This document shows, in pieces, positions 35,176 through 44,482 of a stretch of DNA of 64,000 nt. Made by a program: the position numbers and the translations under genes. The notes beneath the pieces are model-generated. The model had not been told where the DNA came from and made no database searches. It worked only from the letters and a program-made list of their open reading frames with translations. Source of the DNA: Oryzomicrobium sp. (GTDB taxonomy: Bacteria; Pseudomonadota; Gammaproteobacteria; Burkholderiales; Rhodocyclaceae); contig NZ_JAJTBG010000014.1 of the NCBI RefSeq assembly GCF_021287045.1, positions 30,343 through 94,342 on the forward strand, given 5' to 3'. The stretch's first letter is position 1, and every line of letters starts with the position of its first letter.

Positions 35176-35483
35176 GACAGGGTTTCCGGAGGCTGGTATG
35201 CGAACGATGCCGGTTTGGCTCGGGATTTCCTTTGCTCGATCCGATGCCGATGCCTCATGGCATTGGCGTTGTCGTTTTGTGTTAACCCATTGTCAGGCAG
35301 TAAGTTCTGCCCGAAGTTCTTTATTTTTTATGTCATTAAGATGGCGGGTTTTGCGCTTCTGGTTCGGCCTAGCCTCATTTCTGGCACGCCGGGATGTGTG
35401 GGCCGCGAGGTATTTCCGGGGCGGCCAAAAAGCAAAAACCCGTCCGAAGACGGGTTTTGCTGGGGAGGCGCCGAGAGGGGGCG
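35176..35483. other. intergenic region between the sensor gene and rhlE
   Basis: 308 bp between two minus-strand genes. The half nearer the sensor gene is AT-rich (TTTATTTTTTATGTCATTAA around 35320-35339) and probably carries its promoter, though no box pair was convincing. The rhlE terminator is at the other end. Confidence 0.55.
35434..35458 (-). terminator. Rho-independent terminator of rhlE
   Basis: On the minus strand AAAACCCGTC, a TTCG tetraloop, GACGGGTTTT, then TGCTTTTT. The C(UUCG)G loop is an unusually stable type. Confidence 0.88.
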
Positions 35484-37013
<1,530 letters not shown>

Positions 37014-37103
37014 GGGCGGGACTCCGGAAATCGAATGGGATCAGAAACATAGGGCGACTATTATACATGCCCCGCCGGGCCGCTGCGGCGATTTTCCGTT
37101 TTG

Positions 37104-38417
37104 TCAATGCCCGTCCGGGGCCGCCTGGGCCGGCAGGCGGGTGACCAGGAGTTGGTCGATGCGGTAGTTGTCGATGTCCACCACTTCGAACTTGAAGCCG
37201 GCGTGGGTCACCGTGTCGGTGCGGCGGGGAATCTTGCGCAGGGTGTACATCATGAACCCGGCGATGGTCTCGTAGTGCTCGGTGTCCGGAAACTCGTCGA
37301 TGCCCAGGGCGCGCATCACGTCGTCCACCGGGGCGATGCCGTCGATCAGCCAGGAATCGGCGTCGCGGCGCACGATCTGCTCCTCGTCCAGGGGGCTGAT
37401 CAGGTCCCCCATGACCGTGCTGATCACGTCCTCCAGGGTGATCAGGCCCACCACCAGGGCGTACTCGTTCACGATCAGGGCGAAGTCCTCGCCGGCGGCC
37501 TTGAAGCGCTTGAGCACCTCGGACAGGGTCAGGGTGTCGGGGATGATCAGCACGGTCTTGAGCAGGGGCTCGCTCTTCAAGGCCAGGGGCTGGCCGTTGA
37601 GGGCGCGCACCAGCAGGTCCTTGCCGTCCACGTAGCCAATCACCCGGTCGATGCCACCGTCGCACACCGGGTACTTGCCGTGGGGGTGGGCGGCGATCTT
37701 CTCGCGCACGCTGGCTTCCGATTCCTGCAAGGTGAAGAACGCCACGCTCTCCCGGGGCGTCATGGACGACGGCACGGTGCGCGATTCCAGTTCGAAGACG
37801 TTCTCGATCAGGGCGTGCTCCTCCTTGTCCAGCACCCCGGCCTGGGCACCGGCGGAGGCCAGGGCGACGATGTCGTCTGGGGTGATGTCGTCGCGGCGGG
37901 CGGCGGGTAGGTTGAAGACGCGGAAGAGCAGGGCGGCCAGGCCGCCGAACAGCCACACCAGGGGGCGGAACAGGGCGAGGAAGAAGCCCATGGGCCCGAC
38001 GATGCGCAGGGCCACCGTCTCCGGGGCGATCATCGCCAGGCGCTTGGGCACCAGGTCGGCGAACAGGATGAAGAGGGAGGTGACCAGGGCGAAGGACAGC
38101 ACGAAGCCGGCGGTGGCCGCCTGCTCCGCCGGCAGCACCCAGGCCAGGGCCTGGGCGAAGGCCGGGGAAAAGGCTCCCTCGCCGACGATGCCGCCCAGGA
38201 TGGCCACCGCGTTCACGCCGATCTGCACCACGGTGAAGAAGTAGCCCGGCTCGGCCTGCAACTGCAACACCCGGGCTGCCCGCTCGCCCTGGGGGCCCGG
38301 GACGTCCACCAGCTGTTGCAGCTTGAGGCGGCGGGAGGCGGCCAGGGCGATCTCCGCCATGGAGAAGAAGGCGCTGGCGGCGATCAGGGCGAAGATGACG
38401 AGCAGGTGGTCGAGCAT
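37104..38417 (-). CDS. HlyC/CorC (CNNM, DUF21-CBS) family transporter
   Basis: 437 residues. N-terminal DUF21 (CNNM) membrane domain with MAEIALAASRRLKLQQ, GVNAVAILGGIVGEGAF and LFADLVPKRLAM. Two CBS domains follow (MTPRESVAFFTLQ to VDGKDLLVRAL, and TLTLSEVLKRFKAAGEDFAL to LEDVISTVMGDL). A CorC_HlyC domain closes the protein (DGIAPVDDVMRALG). Such proteins move or sense divalent cations (Mg/Co) or resist them; exact function is not fixed. ATG 38417 starts directly in the first helix (MLDHLLVIFALIAAS). A short gap separates it from rlmM upstream on the same strand. Confidence 0.88.
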   Translation of the reverse strand: MLDHLLVIFALIAASAFFSMAEIALAASRRLKLQQLVDVPGPQGERAARVLQLQAEPGYFFTVVQIGVNAVAILGGIVGEGAFSPAFAQALAWVLPAEQAATAGFVLSFALVTSLFILFADLVPKRLAMIAPETVALRIVGPMGFFLALFRPLVWLFGGLAALLFRVFNLPAARRDDITPDDIVALASAGAQAGVLDKEEHALIENVFELESRTVPSSMTPRESVAFFTLQESEASVREKIAAHPHGKYPVCDGGIDRVIGYVDGKDLLVRALNGQPLALKSEPLLKTVLIIPDTLTLSEVLKRFKAAGEDFALIVNEYALVVGLITLEDVISTVMGDLISPLDEEQIVRRDADSWLIDGIAPVDDVMRALGIDEFPDTEHYETIAGFMMYTLRKIPRRTDTVTHAGFKFEVVDIDNYRIDQLLVTRLPAQAAPDGH

Positions 38418-38455
38418 GGGCGGGGGATTGGCGATGGGGGCGGGGGCGAGGCGGT

Positions 38456-40330
38456 TCAGCCCTTGCGCCGCGGCGCGGCGGCGCGGGGTTTGCCGGCGCC
38501 CTGGCGGGGGGCGGCGGGTTTCGAACCCGGTTTCGGGGCGGATCGGGGTGCCGGCTTGCCCGCGGGTTTGGCCGCCGATCTGGCGGCGGATTTTGCGGTG
38601 GACTGCGTGGTGGGCTTGGCGGCGGGCTTTGCCCCGGGCCGGGCCGGGGATTTGCCGGCGGCGGGGCGGGATGGAGCCTTGCCCGCCGGGCCGGGACGGC
38701 CGGCCTTGGACTTGGCGGCCGGGGCGGCGCCGCTGCGGGGCGGCTTGCCGCTACCTTTGCTGCCGGCCGGGCGGCCTGGAGTGAAAGCAGAGAATTCGCC
38801 CAGGGCGTCGAAGGCGCTGTCGTCGGCGTCGCTGAAGTAGTTGCGGGCCCGGGGGGCGGCGGCGCCCTTGCCGGCGCTCTGGCCGGCGGACTTGCCCGCC
38901 TTGGCGGCGCGCGGGGCGGCGGAGAAGGCCGCGTAGTCGGCGGCTGCCGGGGCGGCCTCGGGGGCGCGGGCCGGGTGTTCGGCCCTGGCCTTGGCCGGCT
39001 TCTTCTCCGCTTTCTTTTCCGGCTTTTTCTCCGCCGGGCGGATGCCGCCGACGGGGGGCTCGGCGCGCACGAAGACGGTCACTTCCTCACGGTCGTGATA
39101 GAGCTGCCGAGCCGCCAGGGTGTAGGTGAAGCCGGCCTCGTCGAGGCGGGTCTCGATCAGGGCGCGGCAGGTTTCCAGCTCGTCGTAGCGGCGCTTCATC
39201 GGCAGCTTGAGGTTGAACACGGCGGCGGCGGCCTTGCCCTCGGCCAGCCAGTCGGCGATCACCCGGGCGATGCGCGACGGGCTTTCCACCATGTCGCACA
39301 CCAGCCAGTCCACCGGACGCTTGGGCCGGTACTTGAGGCCGTCCTCGCGCAGGTGCTCGACCATCTCGAAGCCGAGCAGGGCCTTGTCCATGGGGCCGTT
39401 GTCCACGGCGGTGACGTGGATGCCGCGGCGCACCAGCTGGTAGGTCCAGCCTCCCGGCGCGGCGCCCAGGTCCACCGCGGTCTGGCCGGGGCGCAGCTGG
39501 TCCTCCAGATCGAAGGCGAGGAAGGCTTCGGCAAGCTTGAGGGTGGAGCGGGACGGGGCGTCCTTGGGCATGCGCAGGCGCGGGATGCCCAGGTGCCAGT
39601 CGGAGCGGTTGCCGGCGTCGGAGATGGCGCAGATGGCCGCCGACGACGAGAGGAAGAAAACGTGCAGCCGGACGCCGCGCTGGCCGGCGCCTTCGGGGCG
39701 GGGCAACGGGGAAGGCGCGTCGGCCGTGAATTTCATGGCCGGACCTTCGTAGATCGGCTCCCGGCGCGGCGTTTCGGAGGCATTGCCCGGAAACCCTTTA
39801 CTGGCGCGGGGTTTGGCCGGGGCCTCGTCGCCGTCGCCGAGCAGGCCGCAGTCGCGCAGGGCCTTGGCGAAGGGCTTTTCGAACTTGTGCAGGAAGGTGG
39901 AGAGTTCCTTGGCCTCGTTGGTGTCGGCGGTTTCCAGCAGCAGGTCGGAAAAGCGCGGCGCCAGCACGCTGGCGGCGGCGGTGAGCGGCCCGGCCCGGTC
40001 GGTCACCGGCAGGTCGGTGACGATCTCGCCGGCGAACAGCAGCTGGCGGGGAAAGACCAGGTCGGCAAAGCGCAGGCCGCGGCGCAGCACGCGCATGTCG
40101 GCCGGGTCGGCAGGGACGAACAGCACGTAGCCGGAATCGGGCTTGGCCCGGCAGTAGCCGGCCACGTTGAGGCCGGCGGCGGCGTCGCTGATCTCGGCGG
40201 CGCACTCGTTCTCGAAGCCGGGGCGGCAGTAGAGCAGCAGCTGGGCGAACTGGGGGGTGAAGGCGGCGCCGGCCCCGTGGGGGCGCCCGGCTGGGCCGGA
40301 GGAAGCAGGGGAAGCGGTGAATTCGGTCAT
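38456..40330 (-). CDS. rlmM: 23S rRNA 2'-O-methyltransferase RlmM with long basic C-terminal tail
   Basis: Methylates the 2'-OH of C2498 in 23S rRNA. 624 residues against about 360 in E. coli. A THUMP-type N-terminal half precedes a Rossmann domain with SAM motif AVDLGAAPGGWTYQLV (285-300), VDWLVCDMVESPSRIA and FNLKLPMKRRYDEL. An insertion of about 50 residues (170-220) includes a segment encoded by the dispersed hairpin repeat. From about residue 431 a tail of some 190 residues is made of Ala, Lys, Pro, Gly, Ser and Arg, like a histone H1 tail. ATG 40330 (MTEFTASPASSG) is chosen over an upstream in-frame ATG at 40363, since upstream codons look non-coding. Confidence 0.88.
   Translation of the reverse strand: MTEFTASPASSGPAGRPHGAGAAFTPQFAQLLLYCRPGFENECAAEISDAAAGLNVAGYCRAKPDSGYVLFVPADPADMRVLRRGLRFADLVFPRQLLFAGEIVTDLPVTDRAGPLTAAASVLAPRFSDLLLETADTNEAKELSTFLHKFEKPFAKALRDCGLLGDGDEAPAKPRASKGFPGNASETPRREPIYEGPAMKFTADAPSPLPRPEGAGQRGVRLHVFFLSSSAAICAISDAGNRSDWHLGIPRLRMPKDAPSRSTLKLAEAFLAFDLEDQLRPGQTAVDLGAAPGGWTYQLVRRGIHVTAVDNGPMDKALLGFEMVEHLREDGLKYRPKRPVDWLVCDMVESPSRIARVIADWLAEGKAAAAVFNLKLPMKRRYDELETCRALIETRLDEAGFTYTLAARQLYHDREEVTVFVRAEPPVGGIRPAEKKPEKKAEKKPAKARAEHPARAPEAAPAAADYAAFSAAPRAAKAGKSAGQSAGKGAAAPRARNYFSDADDSAFDALGEFSAFTPGRPAGSKGSGKPPRSGAAPAAKSKAGRPGPAGKAPSRPAAGKSPARPGAKPAAKPTTQSTAKSAARSAAKPAGKPAPRSAPKPGSKPAAPRQGAGKPRAAAPRRKG
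39787..39814 (-). repeat. dispersed hairpin repeat, copy a (inside rlmM)
   Basis: On the minus strand reads AAACCCCGCGCCAGTAAAGG then GTTTCCGG. AAACCC pairs with GGGTTT. It encodes KPRASKGFP (about residues 173-181), in frame, within a segment that has no counterpart in the compact family members. Confidence 0.65.
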
Positions 40331-40447
40331 CCGGCTAGGATAGCGTATTGTTTCGGGCGGCATGGTGACGGCCCTTGATCGCCGGCCTTTGGCCCGCCGT
40401 CGCGCCGCCTTGCCCCGACAAGAACGAGAGCATTAGGAGTATTCCCC

Positions 40448-41506
40448 ATGAGCGTTTCCCCCATGGCCTACCGCCGCCTCGGCACCAGCGACCTGAACGT
40501 GTCCGCCGTGTGCCTGGGCACCATGACCTTCGGCCAGCAGAACAGCGAGGCCGACGGCCACGCCCAGCTCGACCGGGCCCTGGCCGCCGGCATCAACTTC
40601 ATCGACACCGCCGAGATGTACGCGGTGCCGCCCCGGGCCGAGACCTACGGCGCCACCGAGACCATCGTCGGCAACTGGCTCAAGCGCCAGGACCGCAGCA
40701 AGATCGTGCTGGCCACCAAGGCCGCCGGCCCGGGCCGCACCCTGGAATGGATCCGGGGCGGCCCCAAGGGCTTCGGCAAGGCCGACCTGAATGTGGCCGT
40801 GGACGGTTCCCTGAAGCGCCTGCAAACCGACTATATCGACCTCTACCAGCTGCACTGGCCGGCCCGCCGCCAGCCCATGTTCGGTGGCTGGCAGTACGCC
40901 CCGGCGGACGAAGGCGACGGCATCATCACCCCCATCGCCGAAACCCTGGAGGCCCTGGCCGAACTGGTCAAGGCGGGCAAGATCCGCCACGTCGGCGTGT
41001 CCAACGAGCACCCCTGGGGCGTCATGGAATTCACCCGGCTGGCCAGGGAGTCGGGCTTGCCGCGCATCGTCTCGATCCAGAACGCCTACAGCCTGGTCAA
41101 CCGCACCTACGACCTGACCCTGGCCGAGGTCTGCCACCGGGAGAGCGTGGGGCTGCTGGCCTATTCGCCCCTGGCCTTCGGCCATCTGTCCGGCAAGTAC
41201 CTGGCCAACCCCCAGGCCGAAGGCCGGATCACCCGCTTTGCCGGCTTCGGGCAGCGCTACAGCAAGCCCGGCCTTGAGGCGGCGGTGGCCGAGTACGCCG
41301 CCCTGGCCCGGGACGCCGGCGTCACCCCGGCCCAGCTGGCCCTGGCCTGGTGTTACCGGCGCTGGTCGGTGGCCAGCACCATCATCGGCGCCACCACCCT
41401 GGCCCAGCTCGACGAGAACCTGTCGGCCTGGAATATCGACCTGGCACCCGAGGTGCTGGACAAGATCGACGCCATCCACCTGCGCCACCCTAATCCGGCA
41501 CCTTAA
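40448..41506 (+). CDS. aldo/keto reductase, Tas-like
   Basis: 352 residues, NADPH-dependent aldo/keto reductase barrel. Catalytic residues are visible: Asp and Tyr in FIDTAEMY, Lys in VLATKAAGP, His in YQLHWPARR. The insert VPPRAETYGATETIVGNWL and GKIRHVGVSNEHPWGVMEF are typical of the Tas branch of E. coli. The substrate is unknown. The start ATG 40448 follows AGGAG by 8 bp. It is divergent from rlmM and closed by a strong bidirectional terminator. Confidence 0.9.
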   Translation: MSVSPMAYRRLGTSDLNVSAVCLGTMTFGQQNSEADGHAQLDRALAAGINFIDTAEMYAVPPRAETYGATETIVGNWLKRQDRSKIVLATKAAGPGRTLEWIRGGPKGFGKADLNVAVDGSLKRLQTDYIDLYQLHWPARRQPMFGGWQYAPADEGDGIITPIAETLEALAELVKAGKIRHVGVSNEHPWGVMEFTRLARESGLPRIVSIQNAYSLVNRTYDLTLAEVCHRESVGLLAYSPLAFGHLSGKYLANPQAEGRITRFAGFGQRYSKPGLEAAVAEYAALARDAGVTPAQLALAWCYRRWSVASTIIGATTLAQLDENLSAWNIDLAPEVLDKIDAIHLRHPNPAP

Positions 41507-41530
41507 TCCGGCTCCCTGGCTCCCTGATCG

Positions 41531-41560
41531 GGTCTTGTTCGGCCTTGTTCGGCCTTGTTC
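41531..41560 (+). repeat. 10-bp tandem repeat (GGCCTTGTTC x3)
   Basis: Three head-to-tail copies of GGCCTTGTTC, the first with one mismatch, just after the aldo/keto reductase stop and before its terminator. Confidence 0.85.
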
Positions 41561-41598
41561 GGGCCGCCCTGGTCCGTGGCGCCGCTCCACCGGAAACG

Positions 41599-41637
41599 AA
41601 ACGGCCCGGCCGGACGTGAGTCCGCCGGGCCGTTTTT
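41599..41637. terminator. bidirectional Rho-independent terminator
   Basis: Outer arms AAACGGCCCGG and CCGGGCCGTTT, inner arms CGGAC and GTCCG around GTGA, then TTTTT. Lies between the convergent aldo/keto reductase and lipoprotein genes. Confidence 0.9.
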
Positions 41638-41658
41638 CGTGGGCCGTTGGGCGTGGGC

Positions 41659-42078
41659 TTACTTGGCCGCGTCGGCCGGGGCGTCCGCTGCTTTGGTGCT
41701 ATCGGCGCCGTCGCTGTCCACCGGCGGCTTGGGTTTTTTCTTCTTCTTGCGCGGGTCTTCCGGCGCCGGGGCCGGAGGCAGTTCGGGGCTCACTGTCTGG
41801 AGCTGGTTTTCGCGCATGTAGGCGTCCATCTCGCGCCAGCCGGTATAGACCGCCGCCTTGGGCACCCACTGGTAGAGGGAGTAGCAGTCCTCGATCGCCC
41901 GGCCGGACTGACGGCAGGCGCCGCCAATGGCCTTGCCCTCGTTCTCGATCCGCGTCGCCTTGGCGGCGGCGTCCTCGATGCCGAGCTTGCTTTGCACCTC
42001 GTCGCAGCCGGTGAGCAGCAGGGGGGCGGCAAGGAAGATGGCGAGGGCGGTGGCGCGGACGGGGGCGGAGTTGGCCAT
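41659..42078 (-). CDS. small Cys-anchored lipoprotein of unknown function
   Basis: 139 residues. Signal sequence ATALAIFLAAPLLLTGC with lipobox LLTGC, then a short conserved-looking domain (EVQSKLGIEDAAAKATRIEN, GGACRQSGRAIEDCYSLYQW, KAAVYTGWREMDAYMRENQL) with two Cys that could form a disulfide. A Lys/Pro/Asp/Ala tail (DPRKKKKKPKPPVD) ends it. I do not recognise the family. ATG 42078 is the only start that gives a proper signal peptide; three 9-bp repeats lie just upstream (42091-42117). Confidence 0.75.
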   Translation of the reverse strand: MANSAPVRATALAIFLAAPLLLTGCDEVQSKLGIEDAAAKATRIENEGKAIGGACRQSGRAIEDCYSLYQWVPKAAVYTGWREMDAYMRENQLQTVSPELPPAPAPEDPRKKKKKPKPPVDSDGADSTKAADAPADAAK

Positions 42079-42090
42079 GATGGGCGGCGA

Positions 42091-42117
42091 ATTCGATGGA
42101 TTCGATGGATTCGATGG
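42091..42117. repeat. 9-bp tandem repeat (ATTCGATGG x3)
   Basis: Three perfect head-to-tail copies of ATTCGATGG in the leader of the lipoprotein gene, 13 bp from its start codon. Confidence 0.9.
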
Positions 42118-42164
42118 GCGGTGGCGCAGATTAAACCACATTCCCGCCGGGGGCCGGACGCGCG

Positions 42165-43103
42165 CTACGGGGCAGGTGGGAGCAGGGCCGCCGGGGCGAG
42201 GTCGATCCGGTCGGTGAACAGGGCGTCGATGCCGGCGGCAAACAGGGCGGCCATGGCGGTCGGCTCGTTCACCGTGTAGGCCGCCAGCACCAGCCCTGGG
42301 GCGGCGGCGCGCAGGGCGGCCAGGGCGCCTGTTTCCAGCCGGGCCGCGTCCAGGTGCAGGGCGGCGCAGCCCAGGGCGTCCACCCGGTCGCGCCAGTCCG
42401 GTGGCAGACGTTCCGCCAGCAGGGCCCGGGGAGCGGCGGGCAGGCGCCGGGCGATCTCGGCCAGGGCGACGGTGGAAAAGGACGAGATCACCAGGGGCGG
42501 CAGGGCATGGGCAGCCTCGGGCGCTGCCAGGACCGGCCAGCGGGCCGCCAGGTGGTCGGCCACCGCCTGGGCGGTGGCGGCGTCCCGGCCCGGGGTGGGC
42601 TTGATTTCCAGGTTGAGCCACAGGCCCAGGGCCTGGCAGTGGTCGAGGGCGGCGGTGAGCCGGGGCAGTCTTTCGCCGGCGAAGGCCGGGCCGCGCCAGG
42701 CGCCGGCGTCGAGGTCTTCGAGCCGCGCCGCCGGGGTGCCGGCCACCGGGCCGCGGCCGTCGGTGGTGCGCTCCAGGGTGTCGTCGTGATGCAGAAAGGC
42801 CACGCCGTCGGCGGACAGCATGACGTCCACCTCCACGCCCCGGTAGCCGGCGGCGTGGGCCGCCGTCAGTCCGGCCAAGGTGTTTTCCGGCGCGGTGCCA
42901 CGATGGCCGGCGCCGCCGCCCCGGTGGGCGATCAGGCGGGGGTAGGGAAAGGGGGATGTGGGAAAAGCGAGGGTGGCGCCGCGGGCGCTTGCACCGGGTG
43001 GGTCCGGCTGGCGCGGACCATTGTCCGCAGCAGCCTGACCGGCGGCGGCCCGTTGCGGTGCCGCCGCCCGGGGGGCGCCGGGAGAAGAGGCGTCCCCGTT
43101 CAT
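42165..43103 (-). CDS. ugpQ: glycerophosphodiester phosphodiesterase
   Basis: Hydrolyses glycerophosphodiesters to sn-glycerol-3-phosphate and an alcohol. 312 residues with the GDPD signature: LIAHRGGGAGHRGTAPENTL (catalytic HR and EN), VEVDVMLSADGVAFLHHDDT (metal-binding E and D, and the second His), LNLEIKP, and near the end FTDRIDLAP. Residues 1-50 are Ala/Pro/Gly-rich and not part of the domain, so the true start may lie downstream; ATG 43103 is kept because no later ATG leaves the HRG motif. There is no signal peptide, which fits the cytoplasmic UgpQ type. It follows ugpB by 7 bp. Confidence 0.9.
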   Translation of the reverse strand: MNGDASSPGAPRAAAPQRAAAGQAAADNGPRQPDPPGASARGATLAFPTSPFPYPRLIAHRGGGAGHRGTAPENTLAGLTAAHAAGYRGVEVDVMLSADGVAFLHHDDTLERTTDGRGPVAGTPAARLEDLDAGAWRGPAFAGERLPRLTAALDHCQALGLWLNLEIKPTPGRDAATAQAVADHLAARWPVLAAPEAAHALPPLVISSFSTVALAEIARRLPAAPRALLAERLPPDWRDRVDALGCAALHLDAARLETGALAALRAAAPGLVLAAYTVNEPTAMAALFAAGIDALFTDRIDLAPAALLPPAP

Positions 43104-43110
43104 GGCCGTG

Positions 43111-44373
43111 TTACTTGAGCAGCATGGCCAGCTTGCCCTTGGGCAGGCCGTGTACCACCGCGTTGGCCCGGGCCACGGCGGTGTCCAGGGCTTCCTTCGG
43201 GGTCTTCAGTTCCTTCCACACCGCTTCCAGCTCTTCTTCCACGATCAGGCGCACCTGGGGATGGAAGGAGATGCGGGCCGGGATGGCGGACTTGTCGGTG
43301 CGGGCGGCCAGGGTGGCGTGGGCCACTTCCTGGTTCACCAGGTCGTCCTTGAGCAGCTTGCTGCGGGCGGCGCGCCAGGCGGTGTCGGACAGGGGCAGGA
43401 AGCCGCCGGCCTTGGCCAGCTCGATCTGCATGTCCGGGGCGGTGATGAAGCTGATGAACTTGGCCGCGCCCTTGTATTCGACGGGCTTCTTGCCGGAACC
43501 GATCCACAGGGAACCGCCGCCGGCCAGGGTGCGCTGGGGCGCGCCGTAGGCATCGTCGAAGTAGGGCATGGGGGCCACGCCCACGTCCACCTTGCCGCCG
43601 GACTTGATGGCGGCGTAGATGTCGGAGCCGGAGGTGAGCATGCCGCACTCGCCGGCGGCGAACTTGGCGTCGGCCTCGTCGCGGCGGCCGAAGTAGGAGA
43701 AGTACTTGCTCTTGTACCAGGTGGTGAGCAGGGCGATCTGCTTGACCTGGGCCAGGCCGTTGAAGGCGAAGGTGCCGGAGGCGGTGGCGGCCGGGGCGCC
43801 GTTGCGGGCGCTGGCGTTCTCGATCAGCACCCAGGCCGGCCAGGAGGTGGTGTAGGCGCAGGAGGCGCCGGCATCGACCAGCTTGCCGGCGGCGTTCTGC
43901 ACTTCCCACCAGGTCTTGGGCGGGTTCTCGGGGTCCAGGCCGGCCTTCTTGAAGGCGGCCTTGTTGTAGTACAGCACCGGGGTGGCGAAGGCCACGGGCA
44001 GGGCCATCAGCTTGTTGCCTTCGGTGAGGGGGCCCCGGTAGTCGGCCAGGAAGCTGCTGGTGTCCATGCGCTCCTTGGCTTCCTTCATCACGTCCACGAT
44101 GGGGCGGAAGCTGCCGCGGTTGGCGGAGAACAGGGAGATGTCCTCGGATACGGCCAGGTTGAGCACCGTCGGGGCGTCGCTATCGCCGCGGCGTACGGTG
44201 ACCACGTGGTAGTCCTTCTGGCTGGCGTTGAAGCGGTCCACCACTTCCTGGAGGCGGCTGGCGCGGGCCTCGTCGAGCTGGTGGGAGAGGGGAATGTCGG
44301 TGACGGCGAGGGCCGGGGCGGCGAGGCAGCCCAGCAGGGCGGCGGCGGCCAGGGTACGGCTAAAGTGCGGCAT
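43111..44373 (-). CDS. ugpB: sn-glycerol-3-phosphate ABC transporter substrate-binding protein UgpB
   Basis: Periplasmic binding protein for sn-glycerol-3-phosphate and glycerophosphodiesters. 420 residues: signal peptide RTLAAAALLGCLAAPALAV with an AxA site, then a family 1 solute-binding fold. Recognisable segments are QLDEARASRLQEVVDRFNAS, LPVAFATPVLYYNKAAFKKA, GAGGSLW-like GGGSLWIGSGKKP and GFLPLSDTAW. E. coli UgpB is 438 residues. ugpQ is 7 bp downstream, so the two are co-transcribed. The permease and ATPase genes ugpA, ugpE and ugpC are not in the window. The final stretch ANAVVHGLPKGKLAMLLK is non-hydrophobic. Confidence 0.9.
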   Translation of the reverse strand: MPHFSRTLAAAALLGCLAAPALAVTDIPLSHQLDEARASRLQEVVDRFNASQKDYHVVTVRRGDSDAPTVLNLAVSEDISLFSANRGSFRPIVDVMKEAKERMDTSSFLADYRGPLTEGNKLMALPVAFATPVLYYNKAAFKKAGLDPENPPKTWWEVQNAAGKLVDAGASCAYTTSWPAWVLIENASARNGAPAATASGTFAFNGLAQVKQIALLTTWYKSKYFSYFGRRDEADAKFAAGECGMLTSGSDIYAAIKSGGKVDVGVAPMPYFDDAYGAPQRTLAGGGSLWIGSGKKPVEYKGAAKFISFITAPDMQIELAKAGGFLPLSDTAWRAARSKLLKDDLVNQEVAHATLAARTDKSAIPARISFHPQVRLIVEEELEAVWKELKTPKEALDTAVARANAVVHGLPKGKLAMLLK

Positions 44374-44482
44374 GACGGACTCACGGCTGAGAGGGAGCGG
44401 CGATTCTAACGCCGCCGGCCGCCGAGGGGGGAGGCGCTTGCCGCCCTGTGCCGATGCGGGTGCCGCGGACCGGTGCCGGGGG

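Noticed and set aside
38456-39040. The Lys/Ala/Pro-rich region as a separate H1-like gene
   Set aside because: It is in the same uninterrupted frame as RlmM, with no start codon plus ribosome site between.
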